Part shown: one piece after another, positions 8,840 to 17,751 of the stretch
How positions within the stretch are numbered: the stretch's first letter is position 1
Layout of the letters: every line of letters starts with the position of its first letter
Source: an uncultured Bacteroidales bacterium
Lineage (GTDB): Bacteria > Bacteroidota > Bacteroidia > Bacteroidales > UBA932
Assembly (NCBI GenBank): GCA_905235675.1
Contig: CAJONC010000001.1
Coordinates: 62,001 to 126,000 of the forward strand
Reading direction: 5' to 3'
DNA: 64,000 bases
Notes under the pieces: model-generated
Told to the model about the DNA's origin: nothing
The model's input: the letters and a program-made list of their open reading frames with translations, nothing else
Databases searched by the model: none
Position numbers and translations under genes: made by a program

Positions 8840-10297
8840 TTAGCGTTTCCTGCGCGAGAACATGAAAGAAACAACCGAAATGACAGGGTAGATTTCCACG
8901 CGCCCGAGGAACATGTCGGCGGAATACAGGAACTTTGCCATGGAAGGCTCGGCGTTGTAGCTGAAGAATGTACCCAGGCTTCCGGCGGCGGGCCCGACGT
9001 TGTTCAGGCAGCACAGCGTCCCCATCATTGAATTGGTGCTGTCGGATCCGAGGGCGAGGCAAAAAAGCGTGGAGATGACGAGCACCAGGAAATACACGGC
9101 GACATAGCGCACATGAGGCTCCACATCGCTGTCTTTCAAGGGCTTGCCGTTAACCCTGACTTCCAGCACCGAAGAAGGGTTGATAGTCATCTTGCGGTGC
9201 TGTCCCATGCTCTTGAGCACCAGCAGCACGCGGTCGGACCTAAGGCCGCTGGTGGTGGATCCGGCCATGCCGCACTGTATGCCCACGAACATTATCAGTA
9301 CGCTGGGGAACAGCGGCCAGATGCTGTTGTCGCAGATGGCGAATCCCGTGGTGGAGGCATAGCTGAGGACCTGGAAACTTCCGTCGATGAAGGCCCATCT
9401 CCAGGAATCTATCACTCCGCTGCCGTGCAGGGATATCGAAACTATTATTGATACCAGCACCAGGGTTCCGGTGTAGAACTTGAATACGTCGTTGTTGAAA
9501 GGACGCAGCGAACGGTTAACCACAACCATGAACAGCATTCCGAAGTGCAGGGAGCTGAGATACATGAAAAGCATGGTAACCAGCGTAATGGGCAGGGAAT
9601 GGAAAGAACCTATCGAATAATTCTTGGTGCTGAATCCCCCCGTTGCGCACACGCTGAATGCGTGGTTGATGGCGTCGAACGCGCCCATCCCCGCAAGCAT
9701 GTAGGCCGCAAAGGCGAGGACATTGAGCGCCAGGTAAACCGAGGTGAAGATATATACGGTCTGGTTGGACCTCGAATTGTACGAATCCTTCGAAAGCGAG
9801 GAGAGCTCCATGTTGGTGAGTCGCAGGCGCATGGGGCTGGAAGAAGGAATGATGAGCAGCAGGAACACCACGACCCCCAAACCTCCTATGAAATGGGTGG
9901 AGCTGCGCCAGAAAAGCAGGGCCTTTGGAAGGGATTCGACATCGTCGAGTATGGTCGCCCCTGTTGCAGTGAAGCCGGAAACGCTTTCAAACCAGGCATT
10001 TATCACGGTGAAAGGCCCGCCCCACAGCACATAGGGCAGCATACCGAAGACAAAGGACAGCAGCCAGCTTAGGACGATGATGACATAGCCCTCCTTCATG
10101 CTGATAGCCGCGGTCTTGCGGACGAAGATGAAGGGGAATACCCCGAAGATGAAGGTCAGCAGGAAACTGATGGAAAGCGGGGCTACGCAGGTGCTGTCCA
10201 CCTTGTCGGTAAGCGCAATCAGAAGTGCGATGAACATGAACAGCGCACTTACCAAGAGGGCATAACCCACATTCCTGATTATGGTTTTCCAGTTCAT
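8840..10297 (-). CDS. trkH: TrkH-family potassium uptake channel subunit
   Basis: 485-residue inner-membrane protein with the four P-loop repeats of the SKT superfamily: SGFTATGAT, VCATGGFST, ASTTGFAI and CLNNVGPAAG, each contributing a filter glycine. Many transmembrane helices span the whole length, and the C-terminus ends in FMFSRRKR. TrkH imports K+ together with a cytoplasmic NAD/ATP-binding TrkA ring; no trkA lies in this window. The start overlaps the upstream gene's stop as ATGA, and the stop abuts the helicase start, so the unit is transcribed with the two-TM sensor-like protein before it. Na+-coupled KtrB-type proteins share the fold, but the length and loop sequences fit TrkH. Confidence 0.9.
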   Translation of the reverse strand: MNWKTIIRNVGYALLVSALFMFIALLIALTDKVDSTCVAPLSISFLLTFIFGVFPFIFVRKTAAISMKEGYVIIVLSWLLSFVFGMLPYVLWGGPFTVINAWFESVSGFTATGATILDDVESLPKALLFWRSSTHFIGGLGVVVFLLLIIPSSSPMRLRLTNMELSSLSKDSYNSRSNQTVYIFTSVYLALNVLAFAAYMLAGMGAFDAINHAFSVCATGGFSTKNYSIGSFHSLPITLVTMLFMYLSSLHFGMLFMVVVNRSLRPFNNDVFKFYTGTLVLVSIIVSISLHGSGVIDSWRWAFIDGSFQVLSYASTTGFAICDNSIWPLFPSVLIMFVGIQCGMAGSTTSGLRSDRVLLVLKSMGQHRKMTINPSSVLEVRVNGKPLKDSDVEPHVRYVAVYFLVLVISTLFCLALGSDSTNSMMGTLCCLNNVGPAAGSLGTFFSYNAEPSMAKFLYSADMFLGRVEIYPVISVVSFMFSRRKR

Positions 10298-11109
10298 TCT
10301 GCCTTGTCCCTGCGGGAATTCTTCATTGCGGAGATGCGCTTGCGCAGAAGTTTGTTTTCTTCCGTCACTTCCCTGATGGATTCATTGAGTTCGGCAAGCT
10401 GGTCGTCACCGTCGAAACTGAGGGTATAGTCCCGTCCGTAACTCCTGTAGTTCCTGAGGGATGCCAGCATACCGTAAACAGGGTCGGCATAATTCGACTT
10501 CAGGAAGAACAACAGCATCATCACCAGCAGAAGCCCTACGGCAACCGTCACGAACCCGGGGATTATGCTCCTGTAGAATGCGCCTTCGAACGAAACGGAA
10601 TTGTCTGCAAGTTCGTCGTAGATTGCGTCGGAAAGCGCATCTATATCCGACTGCAGCCGGTTGTATCGGGTTTGCAGCCTTTCGAAATACCAGGTACGCG
10701 TATCGATGAAATCGGACAGGAGGACATCTTCCAGTTCCATTGAGGTCAGCATGTATGCGGCGAAGGAATACTGCACCGAGTCTGCAAGATGCATTATCTG
10801 AAGATTCTGCGAGGAATGGCGGAGGCTGTCGCAGCGCAGCGCAAAGACGTCTTCGTCGAATGCGGGGCGTATGCTCGAACTTTCGTCGCCCACGACGGCG
10901 AGCACGGCAAGATTGTATTCGTTCGCCTGGTCGGAAAGTTTCTGGGCGACGTTTACGCTCCTGACATTGTCGGCAATCATGTCGGACACATAGGAACTCA
11001 TCCTGCCATATTCCATGACCGAAATTATACTCGATATCAGGAGCACCATGGCAATGGAACTCAGGCTCAGGTACAATTTCGCTTTCAGCGACAATCTCTT
11101 TTCTTTCAC
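10294..11109 (-). CDS. Two-TM membrane protein with periplasmic helical domain and cytoplasmic coiled coil
   Basis: 271 residues. TM1 is about 10-29 and TM2 about 185-205 (FVTVAVGLLLVMMLLFFL). Between them is a helical, charged region of about 150 residues, rich in heptads, resembling the four-helix-bundle ligand domain of chemoreceptors and sensor kinases. After TM2 come a HAMP-like stretch (YADPVYGMLASLRNY) and a coiled coil (LAELNESIREVTEENKLLRKRI). No kinase, cyclase, methyl-accepting or DNA-binding output domain is present, so it looks like a sensor without an output module. It is first in the operon and overlaps trkH as ATGA, which makes a role in sensing for or regulating K+ uptake possible. 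That is inference; I do not recognise a named family. Confidence 0.65.
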   Translation of the reverse strand: MKEKRLSLKAKLYLSLSSIAMVLLISSIISVMEYGRMSSYVSDMIADNVRSVNVAQKLSDQANEYNLAVLAVVGDESSSIRPAFDEDVFALRCDSLRHSSQNLQIMHLADSVQYSFAAYMLTSMELEDVLLSDFIDTRTWYFERLQTRYNRLQSDIDALSDAIYDELADNSVSFEGAFYRSIIPGFVTVAVGLLLVMMLLFFLKSNYADPVYGMLASLRNYRSYGRDYTLSFDGDDQLAELNESIREVTEENKLLRKRISAMKNSRRDKAE

Positions 11110-11155
11110 TTTTTAAAGTTTTTTAAGAAAGTTTACAAAAGTACTAAAAATTTCT

Positions 11156-11163
11156 TAATTTTG
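11156..11163 (+). promoter_or_regulatory. -7 box of the ROK-GH3 unit
   Basis: TAATTTTG matches TAnnTTTG, with GTTTAC at 11131-11136 near the -33 position (spacing about 20). The ATG follows 21 bases downstream. The region also separates this unit from the divergent sensor gene. Confidence 0.5.
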
Positions 11164-11184
11164 TAGAACAAAGTCAGCACAGCC

Positions 11185-12354
11185 ATGACAGCCGCACAAA
11201 AAGGTATCATAGATTTATGCATAAAGAACGGTGACTGCAGCATTGCCGATTTCAGCAAAGAGCTTTCCCTCAGCGTTCCGACCGTCACCAAGATAGTGTC
11301 CGATCTCATTGCAGCGGGCTATCTTCAGGAAAAAGGCAAGGTCGGGACCAGCGGCGGAAGGCGCCCTACGACATTCGGGCTGAATCCCGATGCCGGCTAT
11401 TTCATCGGCATAGACGTCGCCCGTCAGCATTTCCACATTGCAATAGCCGACTTCGGCGGACAGGTAAAATTCTTTACGCAGGATATCGAATTCGTGCTGG
11501 AAGCCAGCGCGGAGTCGTTCCGCACCATGAGCCGCAAGATAAAGGAAGTGGTGAACAGTTCCGACATTCCCTGGTCGAAAGTCCTGGGGGTAGGCATCAG
11601 CCTTACCGGAAGGGTGAACCCTGAAAAAGGCTTCAGCCTCTCATATTTCGTGTCCGACGACATTCCCCTCAAGGACATCTTCCAGCGCGAGCTCGGAGCA
11701 CCCGTAACGATAGAGAACGACTCCAGGGCCATGACCTACGGCGAATACATGGGTCTTGGCAGGATTTCCGAACCCGACATGCTTTTCATAAACCTCAGCT
11801 GGGGCCTCGGGATGGGAATGATACTCGACGGCAAGCTTTATTACGGCAAGTCCGGCTTCTCCGGCGAATTCGGCCACTTCCCCCTGCTCGACAACAACGT
11901 GATGTGCCGCTGCGGCAAGATAGGTTGCATCGAGACCGGCGCATCGGGTTCCGCCCTTACCAAATGGATAGTCAAACGGCTTCAGGAAGGAAGGCGTTCC
12001 TCCCTCTCGCATATTTATAAGGAAAACGGCGAAATCACGCTCCAGAACGTACTGGATGCGGTGGAAGATGAAGACGTGCTGGCAATCGAAGGCATAGGAG
12101 TGGTGGGAGAAACGCTCGGCCGTGGCATTGCAGGGCTCATCAACATCTTCAATCCCGGCCTGGTGGTGATAGGCGGCCGCCTGATAGTGGGGCGCGACTA
12201 TCTTATGCTACCCATACGCACGGCAGTCAACAAACTGTCCCTCAGCAAAGTAAGCGCAGATACCACGATACGCTTCTCGAAACTCGGACGAAGCGCCGCC
12301 GCAATAGGAGACTGCCTCCTCGCACGCAGCAAGTTCCTCGAACAGATTTCTTAA
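11185..12354 (+). CDS. ROK-family transcriptional regulator
   Basis: 389 residues. The N-terminal winged helix-turn-helix (about 3-60; SIADFSKELSLSVPTVTKIV is the reading helix region) is followed by a ROK sugar-kinase fold. The ROK zinc motif CRCGKIGCIE is intact, with GEFGHFPL before it. The usual kinase ATP loop DxGGT is replaced by GIDVARQHF, so this is more likely a NagC/Mlc-type repressor that binds a sugar than an active kinase, though ENDSRA retains the aspartate. Five bases separate it from the GH3 gene, so it probably regulates that gene in response to a released sugar. It has its own promoter upstream. The inducer cannot be read from sequence. Confidence 0.85.
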   Translation: MTAAQKGIIDLCIKNGDCSIADFSKELSLSVPTVTKIVSDLIAAGYLQEKGKVGTSGGRRPTTFGLNPDAGYFIGIDVARQHFHIAIADFGGQVKFFTQDIEFVLEASAESFRTMSRKIKEVVNSSDIPWSKVLGVGISLTGRVNPEKGFSLSYFVSDDIPLKDIFQRELGAPVTIENDSRAMTYGEYMGLGRISEPDMLFINLSWGLGMGMILDGKLYYGKSGFSGEFGHFPLLDNNVMCRCGKIGCIETGASGSALTKWIVKRLQEGRRSSLSHIYKENGEITLQNVLDAVEDEDVLAIEGIGVVGETLGRGIAGLINIFNPGLVVIGGRLIVGRDYLMLPIRTAVNKLSLSKVSADTTIRFSKLGRSAAAIGDCLLARSKFLEQIS

Positions 12355-12359
12355 TTTAT

Positions 12360-14627
12360 ATGAAAAGATTCTTCCCTACCCTTGCCGGCATCTGCCTCCT
12401 CTGCGCAGCTGCAGCGGCACAGCCCCAACTTGGCAAAGATTCCATCCAACAGATAGTCAAGGCAATGACAGCCGAGGAGAAAGCCCTTCTGGTAGTCGGC
12501 GCCAACATGGACGAAGGCCCGTGGAAAGGGCAGATACTCAGCGGCACAGGCGGAATTACCTGCGCCTTGGACAAATACGGAATCCCCTATACAGTAATGA
12601 TGGACGGCCCTGTAGGCATCAGGCTCTACGACTACAACACCACCTGCTTCCCCACCGGACTGCTCACCGCCGCATCCTGGGACAAGGAAGCCGCATACAG
12701 GATAGGTGAAGCCATAGGCGAAGAATCCATCGCCATGGGCAATGACGTAATTCTCGCCCCCGGCATGAACATACTGCGCAACCCCCTGAACGGCAGGAAC
12801 TTCGAATATTTCGCCGAAGATCCGGTCCTCACCGGCCTGATTGCCGCCGCATATATAAACGGCGTACAGAGCAAGGGCGTAGGCACATCCGCGAAGCACT
12901 TCGCCGCCAACAGCCAGGAGACCAACCGCCTCGACGGGGATTCGCGCCTCGACACCCGCACCCTGCGCGAGATTTACACCAAGGCCTTCGAACTCTGCCT
13001 CAGGGATTCCGACCCCTGGACGGTGATGGCTTCGTACAACTACCTCAACGGGGAATACACCCAGGAGAGCTACGACCTGCTCACAAAAATTCTCCGGAAC
13101 GACTTCGGCTACAAAGGCCTCGTAGTCACCGACTGGACCGGCAAGCGCAACACTCCCAAGCAGTTGCACGCGGGTTCCGACCTCTTCATGGGGGGAAGTC
13201 CCAAGCAGACCGCGCACATTCTTGAAAGCCTCGAAAACGGCAGCCTGAAGATGGAAGACCTCGACAGGGCCGCAACCAAGGTGCTGGAGCTCATAGTAAA
13301 GACTCCTTCCTTCAAAGGCAATCGCCCTTCCCTGAAAATAGACATGGAAGCGGGTGCTAAGACGGCACGTGAAGTCGCAGGCGACGGAATGGTGCTGCTG
13401 AAGAACGACGGCGCCCTCCCCGCAAGCCCCGCGAAGACGGCGCTTTTCGGTGTATATTCCTACGATCTCATCCAGGGCGGAAACGGGGCCGCATGGGTGA
13501 ATTCACCCCACGTCGTCAGCCTCGCAGAGGGCCTGCAGAATGCAGGATTCACCCTTGACGGAGACCTTGCAGAGCTTTACAAAGGCTACGACGCCTTCAT
13601 CACCCAGGATGTCAAGAACAACCACAAAATAAACGTGCACGTAGGCGTCGCCCAGAAGCCCGAACTTGAGATTACCCGGCCCCTCATTGAGCGCAGCGCA
13701 AAGGACAACGACCTTGCAGTGATAACCATAGGGCGCATTTCCGGAGAAGGACGCGACCGCATAATGGACAGGGAATTCCTTCTCCAGAAGAACGAACTCG
13801 CCCTGATTGAGGATGTCTGCAAGGCATATCACGCCGCAGGAAAGAAGGTGGTGCTGGTGCTGAACATCTGCAGCCCCGTTGAAACGGCCTCATGGAAAGA
13901 AAAGCCCGACGCCATACTCTGTGCCTGGCTGCCCGGACAGGAAGGCGGGGACGCTATAGCCGACGTGCTCACCGGAAAGGTCAACCCTTCCGGCAGGCTG
14001 CCAATGACCTTCCCCAACGACTACTTCGATGCGGAGGGCGCTGAAAATTTCCCTTACAACTTCATCAGCGACAGGGCCAATGAAAGCGTAGTGCATCCCG
14101 AACGCAGGGGACTCCCCTTAAAGAACATAGCCTACACCGACTACAGCGAAGGAATATATGTGGGTTACAGATATTTCAACACGAATAACAAAGCTGTTTC
14201 ATATCCTTTCGGATACGGACTCAGCTATACTTCTTTCGAGTATTCCTCCCCTTCCGTGAAGCTCAGGGGAAACGACATTGTTGCAAGCGTTACGGTCACC
14301 AACACCGGCTCCGTCGCAGGCAGGGAGGCCGTCGGACTCTACATCTCGGCGCCCCTCGGTTCCTTCAGTGACAAGCCCTCCGTGGAACTTAAGGAATTCG
14401 GAAAGACACGCCTACTGCAACCCGGTGAAAGCGAGACTCTCAGCTTCACTGTTCCGGTCCGCCAGCTCGCATCCTTCAACTCCGCAGCCTCCCGCTGGGA
14501 GACGGCGAAAGGCGGCTACCGGGCTTACTTCGGGGCCAACGCCCTCGAACCTGCCGCGGAAGCCGCCTTCAGGATAGGCTCTGCAAAGACCTACAAGGTC
14601 AGCAGGGCATGCGAGCCCGCTAACTGA
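12360..14627 (+). CDS. Glycoside hydrolase family 3 (beta-glucosidase-like), secreted
   Basis: 755 residues. A signal peptide (1-20, AAAAAQ) precedes the GH3 N-terminal barrel with KHFAAN (179-184) and the nucleophile Asp258 in VVTDWTG, then the GH3 C-terminal alpha/beta sandwich (about 370-580, ending ADVLTGKVNPSGRLPMTFP) and a fibronectin-like domain (about 640-720). GH3 enzymes release terminal beta-linked sugars, commonly glucose or xylose, by a retaining mechanism. Periplasmic location is likely. It follows the ROK regulator by 5 bases and probably forms a two-gene catabolic cassette with it. The 3' end overlaps the end of glnN on the opposite strand by 8 bases. Substrate (beta-glucoside versus xyloside) is not decidable here. 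Confidence 0.9.
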   Translation: MKRFFPTLAGICLLCAAAAAQPQLGKDSIQQIVKAMTAEEKALLVVGANMDEGPWKGQILSGTGGITCALDKYGIPYTVMMDGPVGIRLYDYNTTCFPTGLLTAASWDKEAAYRIGEAIGEESIAMGNDVILAPGMNILRNPLNGRNFEYFAEDPVLTGLIAAAYINGVQSKGVGTSAKHFAANSQETNRLDGDSRLDTRTLREIYTKAFELCLRDSDPWTVMASYNYLNGEYTQESYDLLTKILRNDFGYKGLVVTDWTGKRNTPKQLHAGSDLFMGGSPKQTAHILESLENGSLKMEDLDRAATKVLELIVKTPSFKGNRPSLKIDMEAGAKTAREVAGDGMVLLKNDGALPASPAKTALFGVYSYDLIQGGNGAAWVNSPHVVSLAEGLQNAGFTLDGDLAELYKGYDAFITQDVKNNHKINVHVGVAQKPELEITRPLIERSAKDNDLAVITIGRISGEGRDRIMDREFLLQKNELALIEDVCKAYHAAGKKVVLVLNICSPVETASWKEKPDAILCAWLPGQEGGDAIADVLTGKVNPSGRLPMTFPNDYFDAEGAENFPYNFISDRANESVVHPERRGLPLKNIAYTDYSEGIYVGYRYFNTNNKAVSYPFGYGLSYTSFEYSSPSVKLRGNDIVASVTVTNTGSVAGREAVGLYISAPLGSFSDKPSVELKEFGKTRLLQPGESETLSFTVPVRQLASFNSAASRWETAKGGYRAYFGANALEPAAEAAFRIGSAKTYKVSRACEPAN

Positions 14628-16797
14628 TAAACAGGAGTTCCCTGTATTTGGGAAGAGGCCAGGCCGCATTGTCCACGATCTCCTCCAGGGCGTCGATGGG
14701 CTTGCGTATGCCCGGAAGCATGTTGGCTATCTCGCTGTAAGCAAGCGCCTTCTCATAGCTGTCCTCAATCTTGTTCGCCTTTTTGCGCGCCTCGGTGATA
14801 TCCTTCACCCTGGTGCGTATTTCGCTTATCAGCGATGATATTTCGCGTGCCATGGAGATTTCCGTGGCGGCGGCGTCATCACCCAGCAGTTCTTTCTGCA
14901 GCGAAATGTTCTGCAGAAGCTTGGTCTGGTATTCGAGAGCGGCCGGAATGATGTGGTTCACCGCCATGCGGCCCATCACCCTCGCTTCTATCTGCACCTT
15001 CTTTACATAGGTCTCGAACTTCACTTCGTTGCGTGCATGGAGCTCCTTCTCGGAGAACACTCCGCAGCGGGTGAACATCTTCACCGAGTCTTCCTTCTCA
15101 TATTCGAGGAACATCTTGGGCACTACGCTTTCGGTGTCGAGTCCGCGCCTTGCAGCCTCGGCCTTCCACTCTTCGCTGTAGCCGTTGCCGTCGAAGCAGA
15201 CAGTATCCAGTATGCTTGCTATCAGGGGCTTGAGCGTATCCATCACCGCCACCTCGAAAGCCTTTCCGCTTACAAGCTCGGCATCCAGGCCTACCTTGAA
15301 GTCGAGCAGCTGCTCCGCCACGGCGGTGTTCAGGGTAATCATCGCGGCTGCACAGTTCGCGCTGGAGCCTACCGCACGGTACTCGAAACGGTTGCCGGTG
15401 AATGCGAAGGGCGAAGTACGGTTGCGGTCGGTATTGTCTATGAAAATCTGGGGTATGCCTATGGTTCCCACCGAAGCGCCTTTCTTGCCGGCTATCTCGA
15501 TAGGGGTTCCCGAAGGAGATTCCAGCAGCTTGTGCAGGACCTCGTTCATCGTCCTTCCGAGGAAGGCGGACACTATTGCCGGAGGAGCTTCGTTGGCCCC
15601 GAGACGATGGGCGTTGGTGGCGGACGCTATCGACGCTTTCAGCAGCCCGTTATGACGCTGCACAGCGTAGAGGGTGTTCACGAAGAAGGTGATGAACTGC
15701 AGGTTTCCGAGGGCGTCTTTGCCGGGGGCCATCAGGCTCACTCCGGTGTCGGTACCAAGGCTCCAGTTGTTGTGCTTGCCGCTGCCGTTCACTCCGGCGA
15801 AAGGTTTCTCGTGCAGGAGAACGACGAATCCGTGCTTGCGTGCAACCTTGTGCATCACGTTCATTATCTGCTGGTTCTGGTCGTTGGAGAGATTGGTCTC
15901 GCCATAGATGGGAGCGAACTCGAACTGATTGGGAGCCACCTCCTTATGCCTGGTCTTTAGAGGAATTCCGAGCTTGAAGCCTTCGGTCTCAAGGTCTTTC
16001 ATGAAGGCAGCCACCCTCGAAGGAATGGCTCCGAAGTAATGGTCGTCAAGTTGCTGGTTCTTGCTGGATTCATGTCCCATCAGGGTGCGGCCGGTAATCA
16101 TGAGGTCGGGCCTTGCGGAGTAGAGATCCTCGTCCACGAGGAAGTATTCCTGCTCCCATCCGAGATAGGAATAGACGTGCTTCACGGACTTGTCGAACAT
16201 CTGGCAGATGGGAAGGGCAGCCTCGTTCACCGCCTTCAGGGCGCGTTTCAGAGGTGTCTTGAAGTCCAGGGCTTCGCCTGTATATGATACGAAAACCGTG
16301 GGGATGCACATGGTGTCGTCCTGTATGAAAACCGGAGACGCAGGATCCCATGCAGTGTAGCCGCGGGCCTCGAAGGTCGCCCTTATGCCTCCGCTCGGGA
16401 AGCTCGAAGCGTCGGGCTCCTGCTGCACAAGGCTCTTTCCCGTAAAAGTCTCGATAACACCGCCCTTGCCGTCGTAATCGATCAGCGAGTCGTGTTTCTC
16501 GGCCGTTCCGTCGGTCAGGGGCTGGAACCAGTGGGTAATGTGGGTTACGCCATGTTCCAAAGCCCATTTTTTCATGCCTGCCGCAACTTTGTCGGCGGTG
16601 GCAAGATCGAGAGATTCCCCTTCGTCGATGCACTTCGTCAGCACATCGTAAGTCTCAGGGTCCAGATAACGGCGCATTTTGTCGCGGGTGAACACCAGTT
16701 CGGCGTAATAACGCGACACTTCGCCATCGGGAACGGGAACGTCTACGGCTTTCTTCCTGAAAGCATCGTGGACAATTGCAGATCTGAGGTTTGCCAT
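14620..16797 (-). CDS. glnN: Glutamine synthetase type III
   Basis: 725 residues, the length typical of GSIII and far longer than GSI. Active-site segments are GWEQEYFLVD, KEVAPNQFEFAPIY, GVNGSGKHNNWSLG and NRTSPFAFTGNRFEYRAVGSS. The protein ends in a helical GSIII-specific tail (WPLPKYRELLFIS). It condenses ammonium with glutamate using ATP and is the main ammonium-assimilating enzyme in many Bacteroidales. The gene lies one base after the yicC stop, so the two are co-transcribed from the promoter near 17690. Convergent with the GH3 gene. Assignment is secure; regulation by nitrogen status is expected from the family but no operator is visible. Confidence 0.95.
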   Translation of the reverse strand: MANLRSAIVHDAFRKKAVDVPVPDGEVSRYYAELVFTRDKMRRYLDPETYDVLTKCIDEGESLDLATADKVAAGMKKWALEHGVTHITHWFQPLTDGTAEKHDSLIDYDGKGGVIETFTGKSLVQQEPDASSFPSGGIRATFEARGYTAWDPASPVFIQDDTMCIPTVFVSYTGEALDFKTPLKRALKAVNEAALPICQMFDKSVKHVYSYLGWEQEYFLVDEDLYSARPDLMITGRTLMGHESSKNQQLDDHYFGAIPSRVAAFMKDLETEGFKLGIPLKTRHKEVAPNQFEFAPIYGETNLSNDQNQQIMNVMHKVARKHGFVVLLHEKPFAGVNGSGKHNNWSLGTDTGVSLMAPGKDALGNLQFITFFVNTLYAVQRHNGLLKASIASATNAHRLGANEAPPAIVSAFLGRTMNEVLHKLLESPSGTPIEIAGKKGASVGTIGIPQIFIDNTDRNRTSPFAFTGNRFEYRAVGSSANCAAAMITLNTAVAEQLLDFKVGLDAELVSGKAFEVAVMDTLKPLIASILDTVCFDGNGYSEEWKAEAARRGLDTESVVPKMFLEYEKEDSVKMFTRCGVFSEKELHARNEVKFETYVKKVQIEARVMGRMAVNHIIPAALEYQTKLLQNISLQKELLGDDAAATEISMAREISSLISEIRTRVKDITEARKKANKIEDSYEKALAYSEIANMLPGIRKPIDALEEIVDNAAWPLPKYRELLFIS

Positions 16798-16798
16798 A

Positions 16799-17659
16799 TC
16801 AAAGAATATTCATTGATTGTTCACGTATCTTCTCAAGTTCGTCTTTCATCAGTACGACAGTCTTCTGGATCGCGGCGTTGTTCGCCTTGGATCCGGTGGT
16901 GTTTATCTCCCTGCCCATCTCCTGGATAATGAATCCCAGCTTCTTTCCGGGATATGGCTCCGAGTCGATGGTGTCGCGGAAATATGCGCAATGCTGGCGC
17001 AGACGCACCTTTTCTTCGTTGATGTCGTATTTTTCCAGATAGAATATCATTTCCTGCTCGAAACGGTCCTTGTCAAGCTTTACCGAAGCTTCTTCGGCAG
17101 CCTTGCTTATCTTCTCCTTCACGGTGTCCAGCCTCTCCTGCTCATGGGCCTCCACCTCATTCTCGAGGTCCAGAATCCTCTGCACTCGCGAAGTCACATC
17201 CGCATAGAGGGCCTCTCCTTCCCTAGCCCGGTAGGCGTTCACCGCGGCTATAGCCTCGTCGAAGGCAGCCTCGACCAGCGGCCAGTTCTCTTCATTGACT
17301 GCATCCTCCTTGCTGGCAGAGACCACGTCGGGGAAGCGCAGAATCGCAGCGAAAGCTTCATCCGAAACGCTCCCGCGAAGAGCCTCGACCTGTCCGCAGT
17401 AGTTTTTCAGAAGTTCGGCGTTTATCGTTTTCGCCTGGTCGACTCCGGCGGATTCAAGGGAAATATACACATCTATGGTGCCGCGTATCAGGGATTCGGC
17501 GAGTTTCTGGCGTATCAGGAGATCTTTGTCTTTGGGCAGGAGGGAGCTTTTGATGCTGATATCGGCGGATTTGCCGTTCAGGGTACGAATCTCAACAATG
17601 AGTTTGCCGGCAGCAAGGCCCGCTTCCGCCCTGCCGTATCCTGTCATAGATTTGATCAT
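16799..17659 (-). CDS. yicC: YicC-family endoribonuclease
   Basis: 286 residues from ATG 17659. A TTG two codons upstream could extend it, but MIKSMTGYGR is the family's conserved N-terminus. Hallmarks are that start, EIRTLNGKSADISIK, the central coiled-coil region, and the C-terminal DUF1732 block with GFIIQEMGREINTTGSKAN. YicC proteins are cytoplasmic oligomeric RNases implicated in sRNA and mRNA turnover. The gene is first in a two-gene unit with glnN, one base apart, which is an unusual partner. It is divergent from glmS, sharing a 90-base intergenic region with a -7 box on each strand. Confidence 0.9.
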   Translation of the reverse strand: MIKSMTGYGRAEAGLAAGKLIVEIRTLNGKSADISIKSSLLPKDKDLLIRQKLAESLIRGTIDVYISLESAGVDQAKTINAELLKNYCGQVEALRGSVSDEAFAAILRFPDVVSASKEDAVNEENWPLVEAAFDEAIAAVNAYRAREGEALYADVTSRVQRILDLENEVEAHEQERLDTVKEKISKAAEEASVKLDKDRFEQEMIFYLEKYDINEEKVRLRQHCAYFRDTIDSEPYPGKKLGFIIQEMGREINTTGSKANNAAIQKTVVLMKDELEKIREQSMNIL

Positions 17660-17684
17660 AACCAATAATACACTGAATAACTCA

Positions 17685-17730
17685 CAAAATTACTAAAAAA
17701 TCGTTCAATTGTGCATTTTTTATAACTTTG
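17685..17730. promoter_or_regulatory. Divergent promoters yicC-glnN / glmS
   Basis: TAATTTTG on the minus strand (17692-17685) faces yicC with 25 bases to its ATG. TAACTTTG on the plus strand (17723-17730) faces glmS with 21 bases to its ATG. The stretch is AT-rich against a GC-rich background. The -33 elements are not clear. The plus-strand box overlaps a TTG that would be the first codon of an extended glmS frame, which argues against that upstream start. Confidence 0.5.
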
Positions 17731-17751
17731 TGGACTTTAACTTTAAAATTT

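Noticed and set aside
17728..17751. An extended start for glmS at TTG 17728
   Set aside because: It overlaps the -7 promoter box and would bury the essential N-terminal Cys that follows ATG 17752.
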